Assembly: GCF_003350375.1 (NCBI RefSeq)
Contig: NZ_QQAR01000013.1
Coordinates: 80,562-144,561 of the forward strand
Direction: 5' to 3'
Length of the DNA: 64,000 nucleotides
From: Flavobacterium sp. AG291
Lineage (GTDB): Bacteria > Bacteroidota > Bacteroidia > Flavobacteriales > Flavobacteriaceae
The notes below the pieces were generated by a model, which saw nothing but the letters and a program-made list of their open reading frames with translations, was not told the origin of the DNA and did no database searches. The stretch's first letter is position 1, and each line of letters starts with the position of its first letter. A program made the translations under genes and the position numbers. Below are positions 8,162 to 18,131 of the stretch, one piece after another.

Positions 8162-10552
8162 TTAGTTTCTTAAAGGCTTACCTTTGGTTAACATAAACTG
8201 AATTCTTTCAAGAGTTTTCCTTTCGCCACATAGAGAAAGGAATGCTTCTCTTTCAAGATCAAGAAGATATTGCTCAGTAACCAGTGTAGGTTCAGAAAGG
8301 TCACCACCTGCCATTACATAAGCCAGTTTGTTGGCAATTTTCTTGTCGTGTTCAGAGATGTAATGCCCGGCTTCCATACTGTCAGTTCCTACTAAGAACA
8401 TACCCAGTGCCTGTTTACCCAGTACTTTTACATCTTTTCTGCGAATAGGGGCAGTATAACCTGCTTCAGCTAAAAGCTTAGCGTGCTTTTTAGCTTCAGC
8501 AATCTGCCTGTCTTTGTTTACTACAACTATATCTTTACCTTTTTGAAGGATACCAAGGTCAAACGCTTCATAAGCTGAGGTAGATACTTTAGCCATAGCT
8601 ACCGTAAGGAAGTGCTCCTGAAGGGTATTCAGTTCCACATCATTCTTACGGAAAAGGTCAGATGCTCTTAGCGCCATCTCTTTAGAACCTCCACCGCCAG
8701 GGATAACCCCAACACCGAATTCCACAAGTCCGATGTAGGTTTCAGCCGCAGCAACAACCTTATCGGCATGCATGCTCATTTCGCAGCCACCACCAAGGGT
8801 CATGCCATGAGGGGCTACAACTACCGGAGTAGAAGAGTAGCGTACACGCATCATGGTGTCCTGGAACATTTTGATAGCCATGTTAAGCTCATCATATTCC
8901 TGCTCAACGGCCATCATAAAGATCATTCCGATGTTAGCACCAACAGAGAAGTTGGCCGCCTGGTTGCCTATAACAAGTCCGTCATATTCTTTTTCGGCAA
9001 GGTCTATGGCTTTGTTAATGCCCTGAAGCACACCTCCACCAATAGTATTCATTTTAGAGCGGAACTCCAGATTGATGATTCCATCGCCCAGATCCTGGAT
9101 GATAGATTCGCTGTTGCTCCATATTTTTTTGCTTTCGCGAATGTTATTCAAAATAATGAACGCATCCTGACCCGGCACTTTTTTCTGTGATTTAGAAGCT
9201 ATATCATAGTAATAAGTAGCTCCGTCTTTGATAGTATAGAAACTTGTGTTTCCGCTTGCCAGCATTTCGTTAACCCAAGGAGCAACAGTAAGCCCTTCAG
9301 CCTGAATAAGCTTAAGTCCTTTTTCAACACCTACTGCATCCCAAATCTCAAACGGACCATTTTCCCAGCCAAAACCGGCTTTCATGGCATCATCTATTTT
9401 GTATAGATCGTCTGTAATTTCCGGAACACGGTTTGATACATAAGAGAATGTACCTGCAAAGTTCTTACGGTAGAATTCGCCAGCTTTGTCAGTAGCTTTA
9501 ATAAGCACTTTAAAGCGGTCTATAGGCTTTTCTATAGTTTTAGTAAGTTCAAGGGTCGCAAAAGACGCTTTTTTGCCTGAGCGGTACTCTAAAGTATCAA
9601 GATCAAGGGTAAGGATATCTTTATCTACTTTTTTATAGAAGCCCTGTCCTGTTTTACTTCCCAGCCATTTGTTGTTCATCATGGTGTCGATGAAAGCAGG
9701 AAGCTTAAACAATTCGTGAACTTCATCATTAGGGCAGTTCTCATAGATACCGTTGGCAACGTGTACCAGCGTATCAAGACCTACTACATCAACCGTACGG
9801 AAGGTAGCGGACTTAGGTCGGCCGATAACCGGACCAGTAAGTTTATCAACTTCTTCAACGGTAAGGCCCATTTCCTTTACCTGATGGAAAAGGCTCATGA
9901 TACCATAGATACCAATACGGTTACCAATGAACGCAGGAGTATCTTTGGCTACAACCGATGTCTTACCAAGGAATTGCTCGCCATAATTATTTAAGAAATC
10001 CAGTACTTCCTGAGAAGTTTGCGGACCCGGTATGATTTCGAAAAGTTTTAGGTAACGAGGAGGGTTAAAGAAGTGTGTTCCGCAGAAGTGTTTCTGAAAA
10101 TCTTCACTGCGGCCCTCGCTCATAAACTGGATTGGAATACCCGAAGTATTCGATGTAATAAGTGTTCCCGGCTTGCGGTATTTTTCTACCTGTTCAAACA
10201 CTTTTTGTTTAATGTCAAGTCGTTCTACAACAACTTCAATAATCCAGTCGGCTTCGGCAATTTTTGCCATGTCATCCTCTGTATTACCTGTTTTGATCCT
10301 GTCGGCAAACTTTTGGTGGTAAATAGGAGAGGGTTTTGATTTCAGGGAGTTAGCAAGGTGATCGTTAACTATCCTGTTTCTTACGGCTTTGCTTTCCAGC
10401 GTAAGCCCCTTTTTTTGTTCAGCTTCGGTAAGTTCTCTTGGCGGAATATCCAGCAAAAGCACTTCAACACCTATATTTGCGAAATGACAGGCAATTGCCG
10501 ATCCCATTACGCCGGAGCCTATTACGGCCGCCTTTTTAATAGTGCGTTTCAT
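8162..10552 (-). CDS. fadN: 3-hydroxyacyl-CoA dehydrogenase / enoyl-CoA hydratase (FadN type)
   Basis: This 796-aa bifunctional enzyme performs the hydration and dehydrogenation steps of beta-oxidation. The domain order is dehydrogenase first (AAVIGSGVMGSAIACHF near residue 8; NTSGIPI; FFNPPRYLKLFEIIPG), with the hydratase/isomerase fold at the C-terminus (GGGCEMSMHADKVVAAAETYIG, then VGVIPGGGGS). This is the reverse of E. coli FadB and matches Bacillus FadN. It lies between marR and fadA, so the operon has the fadN-fadA-fadE order. Confidence 0.93.
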   Translation of the reverse strand: MKRTIKKAAVIGSGVMGSAIACHFANIGVEVLLLDIPPRELTEAEQKKGLTLESKAVRNRIVNDHLANSLKSKPSPIYHQKFADRIKTGNTEDDMAKIAEADWIIEVVVERLDIKQKVFEQVEKYRKPGTLITSNTSGIPIQFMSEGRSEDFQKHFCGTHFFNPPRYLKLFEIIPGPQTSQEVLDFLNNYGEQFLGKTSVVAKDTPAFIGNRIGIYGIMSLFHQVKEMGLTVEEVDKLTGPVIGRPKSATFRTVDVVGLDTLVHVANGIYENCPNDEVHELFKLPAFIDTMMNNKWLGSKTGQGFYKKVDKDILTLDLDTLEYRSGKKASFATLELTKTIEKPIDRFKVLIKATDKAGEFYRKNFAGTFSYVSNRVPEITDDLYKIDDAMKAGFGWENGPFEIWDAVGVEKGLKLIQAEGLTVAPWVNEMLASGNTSFYTIKDGATYYYDIASKSQKKVPGQDAFIILNNIRESKKIWSNSESIIQDLGDGIINLEFRSKMNTIGGGVLQGINKAIDLAEKEYDGLVIGNQAANFSVGANIGMIFMMAVEQEYDELNMAIKMFQDTMMRVRYSSTPVVVAPHGMTLGGGCEMSMHADKVVAAAETYIGLVEFGVGVIPGGGGSKEMALRASDLFRKNDVELNTLQEHFLTVAMAKVSTSAYEAFDLGILQKGKDIVVVNKDRQIAEAKKHAKLLAEAGYTAPIRRKDVKVLGKQALGMFLVGTDSMEAGHYISEHDKKIANKLAYVMAGGDLSEPTLVTEQYLLDLEREAFLSLCGERKTLERIQFMLTKGKPLRN

Positions 10553-10619
10553 TTATTTTGTCTTTTTATAGTTTTTAAGGCGGATGCCCGGCTATAGTCC
10601 AAACGTCCACGTTTATTTG

Positions 10620-11075
10620 TTATTCAGTTGGTTCATTTTCAGGAGTAAATATCAGTTTCTCTGATATCAGCTCATTTATAATTTCCGCTACTTCCATAAA
10701 GTTGTCCAGTTTCTCCTGAGATACGTGCTGCTTGATCACTTCATTGAATTTAAGTACCCTATCGCGCGAAAGCTCTCTTTTTTCTTTACCCAGTTTGGTT
10801 AGGTGTATCAGTACACCGCGACCATCTACCGGATTTTTCTTTCGTACTATTAGGCCTTTATCTTCCATTGATTTAAGAGTTCGGGTAAGGCTTGTAGGCT
10901 CCATTCCCATCTGCGGTCCTAAGGCTGTAGATGGAATTCCGTTCTCTTTATCTATGGAAAGCAACGCAAACCCGACCGACATGCTGGCGCCATATTTTGA
11001 GGCTTCTTCGTTATACATTCTTGAAACTGCCTGCCATGTTGCCCTCAGTACGTAGTCTATTGTTTTGTCTTTCAT
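10620..11075 (-). CDS. MarR-family transcription regulator
   Basis: This 151-aa winged-helix protein has a recognition helix region around STALGPQMGMEPTSLTRTLKSME and the wing KNPVDGRGVLIHLTKLG. MarR proteins usually bind DNA as dimers and release on binding a ligand. It is the first gene before fadN (67 bp gap), so it probably regulates the beta-oxidation operon in response to a fatty acyl ligand; that role is inferred from position only. Confidence 0.9.
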   Translation of the reverse strand: MKDKTIDYVLRATWQAVSRMYNEEASKYGASMSVGFALLSIDKENGIPSTALGPQMGMEPTSLTRTLKSMEDKGLIVRKKNPVDGRGVLIHLTKLGKEKRELSRDRVLKFNEVIKQHVSQEKLDNFMEVAEIINELISEKLIFTPENEPTE

Positions 11076-11214
11076 AGGTTATTGTTTTTCAAATGTACAA
11101 AAAATTTATTATGCACGCATATTAAATTTATAAATTTTTATAGTTAATTAAAAACGTCAGTCTTTTTTATGTGATACTAGTAAATATATGAATTTATTTT
11201 GAAGAATATGGCAA

Positions 11215-11240
11215 TAAAAAACTCTCCACAGCGGAGAGTT
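11215..11240 (-). terminator. intrinsic terminator after kptA
   Basis: An AACTCTCC / GGAGAGTT stem around ACAGC is followed by an A tract on the plus strand (T tract on the minus strand). It lies 26 bp past the kptA stop. Confidence 0.75.
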
Positions 11241-11265
11241 CGGAATGAGTTTATGCATTTCGTTA

Positions 11266-11820
11266 CTAATCTTCAATAACTGTAATATAATGAGCAGGTA
11301 CATTGTCGGTAAGCCATACATTGTTTTCAGATATAAAAAACTTATATCCGTCTTTATGCATTTGTCCAGCCTGTATATCAAGTAATACCGGTTTACCATA
11401 GCGGCTACCAACATTTTTTGCCGTGTCTGTGCTTGTGCTTAAATGTACATGATGGCGTTTTCCTTTTATAAGTCCATGTTCCAGAATTGCTGCTACATTT
11501 TGAACAGCAGTGCCGTGAAATAATAATGCCGGCGGTTGTTTGGGTTCATAACCTAATTCGATATTTAATGAATGTCCCTGGCTGGCTCTGATTTGAGAAA
11601 AATCTTCATTAAAAGCAAAACGTTTTTTGGTATTAGTTTCAACAATGAATTTGAGTATATCCAAATCAATGACTTTTCCTTCATGATTCATTTTTTCTAA
11701 AAGGAGAGCTACAGAAGTCCAGCCGTTCTCATTTAATGTGATGCCAATGGTTTCAGGCTTATGTCTCAATACAAGACTAAGGAATTTGCTGATGTGTGTT
11801 GTTTCTTTATCAGATAGCAT
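11266..11820 (-). CDS. kptA: RNA 2'-phosphotransferase (KptA/Tpt1)
   Basis: This 184-aa protein matches KptA over its whole length. The N-terminal helical part is ISKFLSLVLRHKPE...LNENGW. The C-terminal NAD-binding part has IRASQGHS, LFHGT, and HHVHLSTS. Tpt1 removes a 2'-phosphate from spliced RNA using NAD+; the bacterial substrate is uncertain. It overlaps the upstream DUF2750-like gene by 11 bp, so they are co-translated. Confidence 0.93.
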   Translation of the reverse strand: MLSDKETTHISKFLSLVLRHKPETIGITLNENGWTSVALLLEKMNHEGKVIDLDILKFIVETNTKKRFAFNEDFSQIRASQGHSLNIELGYEPKQPPALLFHGTAVQNVAAILEHGLIKGKRHHVHLSTSTDTAKNVGSRYGKPVLLDIQAGQMHKDGYKFFISENNVWLTDNVPAHYITVIED

Positions 11821-12175
11821 TGTCTTTTAAATTGGTGTTAAGGTCGGTAATAAAATCATTAAGTGATACTACATATCCAATCCTGCCTTCAACAGGATAA
11901 ATATTGATAATGTAATTATTCAGCCTTATTATTGGTAATACAGTTTCTTCAAGAGCATTGAAGTCAATTTTAAAAGGAATATAATCTGCCCAGTCGGGAG
12001 TAAGATTGCTTTCAATGGATGCATCATCCGGCCATAGTGAAAAGACGATAGCATTATTTACTTCAAACAAGGCAAAATTACCCTCATTATCTATAAGCGT
12101 CCAAAGTTCATTGTTTCTTATGATGGTTTGGAGGAAGTGCTTATAACGGTCTGAGGCCAGTATGGCATTAATCAT
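11810..12175 (-). CDS. DUF2750-like protein
   Basis: This 121-aa acidic protein has the pattern of DUF2750: an opening helix with YKHFLQTIIRNNELWTL, then an FSLWPDDASI motif. It has no signal or membrane helix, so it is cytoplasmic. It overlaps kptA by 11 bp. The function is unknown and the family call is by pattern only. Confidence 0.65.
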   Translation of the reverse strand: MINAILASDRYKHFLQTIIRNNELWTLIDNEGNFALFEVNNAIVFSLWPDDASIESNLTPDWADYIPFKIDFNALEETVLPIIRLNNYIINIYPVEGRIGYVVSLNDFITDLNTNLKDNAI

Positions 12176-12193
12176 GAGGTAAAATTAAAATAA

Positions 12194-12220
12194 AAAACTC
12201 CCCGTTTTACTGAGGAGTTT
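12194..12220 (-). terminator. intrinsic terminator after the acyl-CoA ligase
   Basis: AAACTCC / GGAGTTT (with extra pairing) is flanked by A/T tracts. It sits just past the ligase stop on the minus strand. Confidence 0.7.
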
Positions 12221-12224
12221 CATA

Positions 12225-14006
12225 TTATTTAGATGAACCGTCATATATTTTATCGTACAGTTTTTGGTATTTTTCTTTAACGGCTTTACGTTTCAATTTT
12301 AGGGTAGGGGTAAGTTCGCCACCATCAACGCTCCATATTTCCGGGGTGATCTCAAATTTCTTGATCTGTTCCCAGTGTCCGAATTTCTTATTGATTTCGT
12401 TTACCTCTTCCTGTATCCTGTCATGGACTTCTTTGTTGTTGGCAATATCTTCGTTGCTGCCAAGGGAAAGGCCTTTACGGGAAGCCCATTGCTTTACAAA
12501 TTCAAAGTCAGGCTGAATGAATGCACCCGGCATTTTCTCGCCATCACCTACAACCATGATTTGCTCAATAAAGCGCGATTGTTTCATGGCATTCTCTAAA
12601 AGCTGAGGTGCAATGTATTTTCCGCCCGATGTTTTGAACATCTCTTTTTTTCTGTCTGTAATCTTCAGGAAGCCATCTGCATCAATAATACCAATGTCAC
12701 CCGTGTGGAAATAACCGTCGGTCATTACTTCGGCAGTTTTATCCGGCGCGTTAAGGTAACCCATCATTACGTTAGGTCCTTTACAAAGTATCTCGCCATC
12801 TTCAGCTATTTTAACTTCAACGCCTTTAAGGGGTTTACCCACAGTGCCTATTTTGAATCCGTTGTTACGTTGATCGTTTACTGCAATAACTGGAGAAGTC
12901 TCGGTAAGTCCGTATCCCTCCATAACCGGGATTTCTGCAGCAGCAAATACCCTGGCAAGCCTTGGCTGAATAGCAGCACTTCCTGATACCATAAGCGACA
13001 GATTGCCTCCAAGTCCTGCTTTCCATTTAGAGAAAATCAGTTTACGGGCAAGCCATAACTTGAAGCCGTACCATGCACCATTCACACCATAGGGCTCATA
13101 TTGGAGGCCAACTTCAACAGCCCAAAAGAATAGTTTACGTTTAATGCCTGTTAATTCTGTTCCTTTCGCAATGATCTTGTCGTATACTTTTTCAAGAAGC
13201 CTTGGTACAGCAGTAATTACATAAGGCTGGGCTTCTTTAATGTTGTCGCTTACCTTTTCTATCGATTCAGCGAAATAAGTAGATACACCATAGTATTGGT
13301 ATAGATACAATATCATACGCTCATAGATGTGACAAATAGGGAGAAAACTTAAAGCCCTGCTTTTCCCCGCTTCAAACGGAACTCTTTCCCCGCTCATCAG
13401 TACGTCAGAAACGATGTTCTTGTGTGAAAGCATTACGCCTTTAGGTCGGCCTGTAGTACCGGAGGTATATATAACCGTAGCAAGTTCGTCTTCTGTAATA
13501 GCGTCTTTAATAGTATTTACTTCGTTTTGGTTAGATTCATCTTTACCAAGGTCAAGTATTTCGTTCCAGCTTTTACAACCTTTTACATCATTAAAAGAAT
13601 AAATCTCTTTTAGATTAGGAACATTATTTTTTACCGAAGTTATTTTTTTGTAAAGCTCCTCATCCGATACGATACAGTAAATCGATTCTGAATGGTTAAG
13701 GATATACTCAATGTCTTCTTCACTGATAGTAGGATAGATAGGTACATTTTGCGCACCCGTCTGTAGAATGCCAATATCGGCTACATGCCATTCGGTTCTG
13801 TTATTAGACGAAATAACAGCTATTTTATCATTTTTTTTTACGCCAAGGCGAAGCAATCCACGAGAAAAGGCATTTGCTTTATCGATATATTCCTGAGTTG
13901 AGGTTTTTACCCACTCATTGCCATACTTGGTAACCAGCGCATCCGGCAGGTTGTATTTCTCCAGTTGATAGTAAGGAAAATCGAACAGGCGTGTTATAGT
14001 AGTCAT
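12225..14006 (-). CDS. long-chain fatty acid-CoA ligase (AMP-binding)
   Basis: This 593-aa member of the adenylate-forming family has the P-loop-like A3 motif YTSGTTGRPKGVMLSH (about 180), the EGYGLTETSP motif (about 365) and the TGDIG...DRKKEMFKTSGGKYIAP core. It activates fatty acids to acyl-CoA, feeding the nearby beta-oxidation operon or lipid synthesis. It is transcribed alone after a 280-bp A/T-rich gap. The chain length is inferred. Confidence 0.93.
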   Translation of the reverse strand: MTTITRLFDFPYYQLEKYNLPDALVTKYGNEWVKTSTQEYIDKANAFSRGLLRLGVKKNDKIAVISSNNRTEWHVADIGILQTGAQNVPIYPTISEEDIEYILNHSESIYCIVSDEELYKKITSVKNNVPNLKEIYSFNDVKGCKSWNEILDLGKDESNQNEVNTIKDAITEDELATVIYTSGTTGRPKGVMLSHKNIVSDVLMSGERVPFEAGKSRALSFLPICHIYERMILYLYQYYGVSTYFAESIEKVSDNIKEAQPYVITAVPRLLEKVYDKIIAKGTELTGIKRKLFFWAVEVGLQYEPYGVNGAWYGFKLWLARKLIFSKWKAGLGGNLSLMVSGSAAIQPRLARVFAAAEIPVMEGYGLTETSPVIAVNDQRNNGFKIGTVGKPLKGVEVKIAEDGEILCKGPNVMMGYLNAPDKTAEVMTDGYFHTGDIGIIDADGFLKITDRKKEMFKTSGGKYIAPQLLENAMKQSRFIEQIMVVGDGEKMPGAFIQPDFEFVKQWASRKGLSLGSNEDIANNKEVHDRIQEEVNEINKKFGHWEQIKKFEITPEIWSVDGGELTPTLKLKRKAVKEKYQKLYDKIYDGSSK

Positions 14007-14287
14007 ACGTTATTTGATGTTTGTTCCTGCAAATTATGAAAAAAATATATATCTACAGCTAAAGTTACAAATTATTGAAAAATAAATTAATAAAATTATA
14101 ATACTCTCATAATCATCTTTTTTAATGCGAATTTATCCATAACTGTGTTAAAATGTCGGGATAAGATGTATTTTTAAGCATCCAAATTTGTGTATGATAA
14201 TGCTATGCGTGCATTGTTTTTAAATAAGCTGTTACAAAAAGCAAACCCAATCGTTTTACTATAAAATCACCAATACAAACCATTTTT

Positions 14288-15748
14288 ATGAAAACAATAA
14301 TCTATCCCTTTTTAACCCTGTTGCTATTTACCCTTAATGGAACAGCACAAATTGTTACCGCTAAGGTTGTTGATGAACAACAGCAGCCCATTGAGTATGT
14401 TTCGATCCAGCTTGGGCCGGAATATGGCGTAGTGAGTAATGCCGAAGGGGCCTTTACTATTGACTTATCTAAAAAAGGTACTGCTGATAAGGTAGTATTT
14501 TCTTCCATAGGGTATAAAACCATTGCCGTAGCCGTATCTGATTTTACGGGAGGTACTTATACTATGCCTATCCAGATAAATGAACTTGACGAGGTGGTAG
14601 TGAAAAAAATATCTGCAACCCAGATACTTACGGAAGTCATAAAAAATGCACCAAAAAATTATGCATCAGGACCTACAAAGCAAACCTTCTTTCTTAGATC
14701 TTCTAACGATAATAAGCTAATCAATAGTGAGTTTGAACTGGTTAAATCATCATTGATTAATAAGTCAACTTTAAAAGACCTGAATAAAGATATTCAAACA
14801 GCAATGGAAAAATCAAAAGGGAAACGTTCTCAGGATTTTTCAGAATCATATGGCTATTTATACCAACAGGATAAATCCTCAAAACTTGTAGTTGAAAAAG
14901 CTGTAGAATTGAAGAATAAGGAAAAGGATGTTTCAGGAGGGCAGACCAAAAAAATAATGGAGGTTCTAAAAAAACATATTGATCCAAGTGCTACTTATAA
15001 AGTTGTCAGCGGTTGGTTTACAGTTGATGATTCAATGAAGGTTAGCGATCTTTCAAAAGATAAAAAGGAAGACGTCAAGACTTCATCTCTTAAAAACAGG
15101 GTTAAATCGCTGGCTAATACGCTTAATAGATTTTATGAAAATGATGAACTTGATTTTCTAACTGAATTTAAGCGTTATACCTATACAATTGAGGGTTATG
15201 CACCTATTGACGATGCAACGGTTTATATCATAGACTTTAAACCTCTAAAAAGTTCTGCGCGTTACTATGGAAAAATTTATGTAAATGCAGAGGATTTTGC
15301 TGTGGTAAAAATGCAATACAACCTTGTTGATGGAAAGACTTCCAATAAGTTAAATTTAAAATTGATTTTAGGGGTAAAAATAGTAGAGGACCGTTTAAAG
15401 GTAAACACAACTTTTGCTAAAAATGAAAAGGGTCAGTATGCTGTAAACTTTGTTAAAGAGCAAAAGAACAATTATATGTACATGAATCGTCCTATGAAGC
15501 TTACTAAAAACAAAGTGGATAAGAATGAGGAAGATAAGATGCTTAAGATTGATATTTTAGCCGAGATTGATCAACAGTCTACCGAGGAGTTATTTATAAT
15601 TAATAATGAGTCTTTAAGCGGTGCTCAGTTTGGAACCGTGACCGAAACTGAAAAATACGACATTAATTACATTTCAAAATATGATCCGGCAATATGGAAA
15701 GATTACAATATTCTGGCGCCGGTTGAAGCGATCAAGAACTATAATTAA
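14288..15748 (+). CDS. carboxypeptidase-like regulatory domain envelope protein
   Basis: This 486-aa protein starts with a signal peptide ending near LNGTAQ. A carboxypeptidase D regulatory-like beta domain follows (about 24-100: VVDEQQQPIEYVSIQL, FSSIGYKTI), then a long alpha/beta region with no known motif. Such proteins in Bacteroidota are exported to the periplasm or outer membrane. The upstream gap 14007-14287 is A/T-rich and holds no gene. A terminator follows. Confidence 0.75.
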   Translation: MKTIIYPFLTLLLFTLNGTAQIVTAKVVDEQQQPIEYVSIQLGPEYGVVSNAEGAFTIDLSKKGTADKVVFSSIGYKTIAVAVSDFTGGTYTMPIQINELDEVVVKKISATQILTEVIKNAPKNYASGPTKQTFFLRSSNDNKLINSEFELVKSSLINKSTLKDLNKDIQTAMEKSKGKRSQDFSESYGYLYQQDKSSKLVVEKAVELKNKEKDVSGGQTKKIMEVLKKHIDPSATYKVVSGWFTVDDSMKVSDLSKDKKEDVKTSSLKNRVKSLANTLNRFYENDELDFLTEFKRYTYTIEGYAPIDDATVYIIDFKPLKSSARYYGKIYVNAEDFAVVKMQYNLVDGKTSNKLNLKLILGVKIVEDRLKVNTTFAKNEKGQYAVNFVKEQKNNYMYMNRPMKLTKNKVDKNEEDKMLKIDILAEIDQQSTEELFIINNESLSGAQFGTVTETEKYDINYISKYDPAIWKDYNILAPVEAIKNYN

Positions 15749-15761
15749 AAATGGCATAATA

Positions 15762-15796
15762 ACAAAACGCCTCGCGGTAATGCGGGGCGTTTTGTT
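15762..15796 (+). terminator. intrinsic terminator
   Basis: AAAACGCCTCGC and GCGGGGCGTTTT pair and end in T-rich sequence. It separates the convergent envelope genes on either side. Confidence 0.85.
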
Positions 15797-15810
15797 TATA
15801 ATATGTTTTG

Positions 15811-16671
15811 TTATACTCTAAAGATACCACCAACAGCAATTATTCTTTGAAGAAAACCAAAATGATGATGCGCTCTGTCCGGTCCGTCATGAGTAGTACG
15901 AACATCATACATATCAATATACCCACCTTTAAGTTCACCTGTTACAAAGAAGTGTTTGAAGAAAGTAAGATTTAATCCGGCTTTGGCAGAGAAACCATAA
16001 CCCGCAACATGAAATTCATCATTTCGCGGCATTCCCAGTACTTTTGCGTTTGTTCTTGGATACAATATACCACCACCTACGCCTTCGGTAATATTTACCT
16101 GAAATTTGTCAGTATTTCCTATTCGAAATAGTTTAGAAATATCGTCAACACGTGCAAATTCTGCATTGATGTAGTTTAGACCGTCAGTATGCTCAAAATC
16201 AAGGAAATCTTCGGCAAGTTCAGTGGGATTATTGTTGTAAGTTCCGTTATACACGTGTCCGGGATGACTTTCGGGTAAATTGATAGTACCATTTATATTG
16301 GCTGTCTGTCCGGTTCTCATTACATATTTCATGTGGTCTACACCTATTGAAATATTGTAATGGTCTGAAATAAAATAGCCTACTTTAAGGTTTGTTTGTG
16401 GGATGGTCATTTTCCCGGGATTGATGTAATCAATATGCCATCCTTTGGGTTTGTCATCAGCAACGGCATCCTGAACAGTAAAGTTGTAGCCATCGCCTTT
16501 AAAATGCAGGTCGGATTTTGTGTAAGTTTCGCGGTTTCCTCCCCAGTAAAAGAAGAACTTCCCTTTGTTGTGTGCGGTGTATTTTTCAGGTTCTGTTGCC
16601 ACTTCCTGGGCAAAGGTGTACTGTGAAAAAATACAAAAAGATAGTACAACCATTAAAAGCGGTTGTTTCAC
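15811..16671 (-). CDS. exported protein, probable outer-membrane beta-barrel
   Basis: The 286-aa protein has a signal peptide (LSFCIFSQYTFAQ). Alternating polar and aromatic segments follow, with phrases such as FFYWGGNRETYTKSDLHFKG, KVGYFISDHYNISIGVDHMKY and FFVTGELKGGYIDMYDVR. It ends in a terminal strand with aromatic and hydrophobic residues (RIIAVGGIFRV), which fits an outer-membrane barrel. I do not recognise a named family. Confidence 0.65.
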   Translation of the reverse strand: MKQPLLMVVLSFCIFSQYTFAQEVATEPEKYTAHNKGKFFFYWGGNRETYTKSDLHFKGDGYNFTVQDAVADDKPKGWHIDYINPGKMTIPQTNLKVGYFISDHYNISIGVDHMKYVMRTGQTANINGTINLPESHPGHVYNGTYNNNPTELAEDFLDFEHTDGLNYINAEFARVDDISKLFRIGNTDKFQVNITEGVGGGILYPRTNAKVLGMPRNDEFHVAGYGFSAKAGLNLTFFKHFFVTGELKGGYIDMYDVRTTHDGPDRAHHHFGFLQRIIAVGGIFRV

Positions 16672-16975
16672 GATTTTGATTGATGTATTAAAAAATTATT
16701 TTCTGTCATTACAGAAATGAATATGGGGCAAGCTGACTATCAAATAATTTGCAGAAAAATTATTCAATAAGGGAGTTGTCGGCATTAGAGTAATAACGTT
16801 GCAAATTTAAGGATTTCTCTTAATAACAGATACTTAAATTTTAAATTTCTGTCGTATGAATTTTACTAAATAATAGATATTTGGTGGTTTGTTTGATATT
16901 TACAATTTGACTTTGAGCAAATAATATCAGCATTAATTTTTTAAATTATTTACTTTTAAAATCTAATACTGTTAT
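16672..16975. other. 304-bp A/T-rich divergent intergenic region
   Basis: It lies between the divergent barrel-protein and deacetylase genes and must carry both promoters. It is strongly A/T rich. I found no clear TTG-N20-TAnnTTTG pair, no ORF and no RNA structure. Confidence 0.5.
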
Positions 16976-17776
16976 ATGCTTTTTAAAAATTTTAAACATT
17001 TATTCGCTAGTATAGCTCTATTTCTTTTTTGTGCAGTAAATGCCCAACAAACAAAAAATTGGAATGGAAAGAAATGTGCCGTTGTTTTAACTTATGATGA
17101 TGCACTTAATATTCATCTTGATAAAGTTATTCCTATGCTTGATAAATACAATCTGAAAGGTACGTTTTACCTGATTGGTAGTTCTCCAAATGTAGTAAAC
17201 AGGATAGATGATTGGCGAAAAGCAGCTAAAAAGGGACACGAACTGGGCAATCACACCTTTAATCATCCTTGTGATGGTTCAATGACCGGCAGGGAATGGG
17301 TGCCGGCTGAGGCTGACCTGTCTACATATACAGTAAACAGAGCCGTAAATGAGATTAAAGCTACCAATGCGCTATTGTATGCCATAGACGGAAAAAAAGA
17401 ACGCACTTTTGCTTTTCCCTGTGGGGATATGAATATCGGTGATACCTATTTCTATGATTTGGTTAAAGATGATTTTGCAGGGGCTCGTGGTGTAAATTCT
17501 AACTATGTCAAGTTACAGGATGTAAACCTGAATGATATAACTGCATTTGGACAGTCAGATACTACGGTAGCACAAATGATTACTGAGATTGAAGAAGCCG
17601 AAAGAAAGGGATCCTTTATTGTATTCCTGTTTCACGGAGTAGGAGGAGAGCATCCGCTGAATGTTAGCGAAGAAGAACACACTAAATTACTAGAATACCT
17701 TAAGAAAAGAGAAAAAGAAATATGGGTAGCTACAATGGTAGATGTAGCAAAATATATCAGGGAAAAACAAAACTAG
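16976..17776 (+). CDS. polysaccharide deacetylase (NodB domain)
   Basis: This 266-aa protein has a signal peptide (IALFLFCAVNAQ) and a NodB homology domain. Metal-site motifs are visible: TYDDA (Asp pair, about 39) and HTFNHPC (two His, about 93-97). The family removes acetyl groups from chitin, peptidoglycan or other glycans. The protein is exported. A terminator follows at once. The substrate is unknown. Confidence 0.88.
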   Translation: MLFKNFKHLFASIALFLFCAVNAQQTKNWNGKKCAVVLTYDDALNIHLDKVIPMLDKYNLKGTFYLIGSSPNVVNRIDDWRKAAKKGHELGNHTFNHPCDGSMTGREWVPAEADLSTYTVNRAVNEIKATNALLYAIDGKKERTFAFPCGDMNIGDTYFYDLVKDDFAGARGVNSNYVKLQDVNLNDITAFGQSDTTVAQMITEIEEAERKGSFIVFLFHGVGGEHPLNVSEEEHTKLLEYLKKREKEIWVATMVDVAKYIREKQN

Positions 17777-17800
17777 AAAAGCCTGCATTTGCAGGCTTTT
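17777..17800. terminator. bidirectional terminator
   Basis: AAAAGCCTGC ATTT GCAGGCTTTT is a perfect hairpin between the convergent deacetylase and small lipoprotein genes. Confidence 0.85.
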
Positions 17801-17804
17801 GATC

Positions 17805-17990
17805 TTAATGTTTATTGTGTCCGGGAGTATATGCTTTTGCGCTTTTTGCTCCGGCAGCTTTTTTAGCTTTTCCCGGTGGTACTTTTGTTTTTTGAGTCGT
17901 CTTGTGCGTGTGAACAGTAGTTTTGCAATTAGCCATTGTAAGGGATAAGGCTATAAGCATAATAATTCCTGGTAGTGTTTTTAGTTTCAT
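17805..17990 (-). CDS. small basic lipoprotein
   Basis: This 61-aa protein has a lipoprotein signal (LIALSLTMANC) followed by a Lys/Ala/Thr/His-rich mature part (THKTTQKTKVPPGKAKKAAG). It is of a type common in Bacteroidota, and no function is known. It is a single gene with a short A/T-rich upstream region. Confidence 0.6.
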   Translation of the reverse strand: MKLKTLPGIIMLIALSLTMANCKTTVHTHKTTQKTKVPPGKAKKAAGAKSAKAYTPGHNKH

Positions 17991-18131
17991 TTTTTTTGGG
18001 TTAGTAAATTTCGATGGCGAATTTACACTAAATATGTTTAGGTTAATTGTATAAGAATATTTGCCTGTAAGAATATTTTCGTTATTAAAAGGGAAATTCT
18101 ATTTTTACCATACTAACTAAAAACAATTATA

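Noticed and set aside
8768..10597. Plus-strand ORFs of 79-140 aa over fadN
   Set aside because: Shadows of the fadN gene; no independent support.
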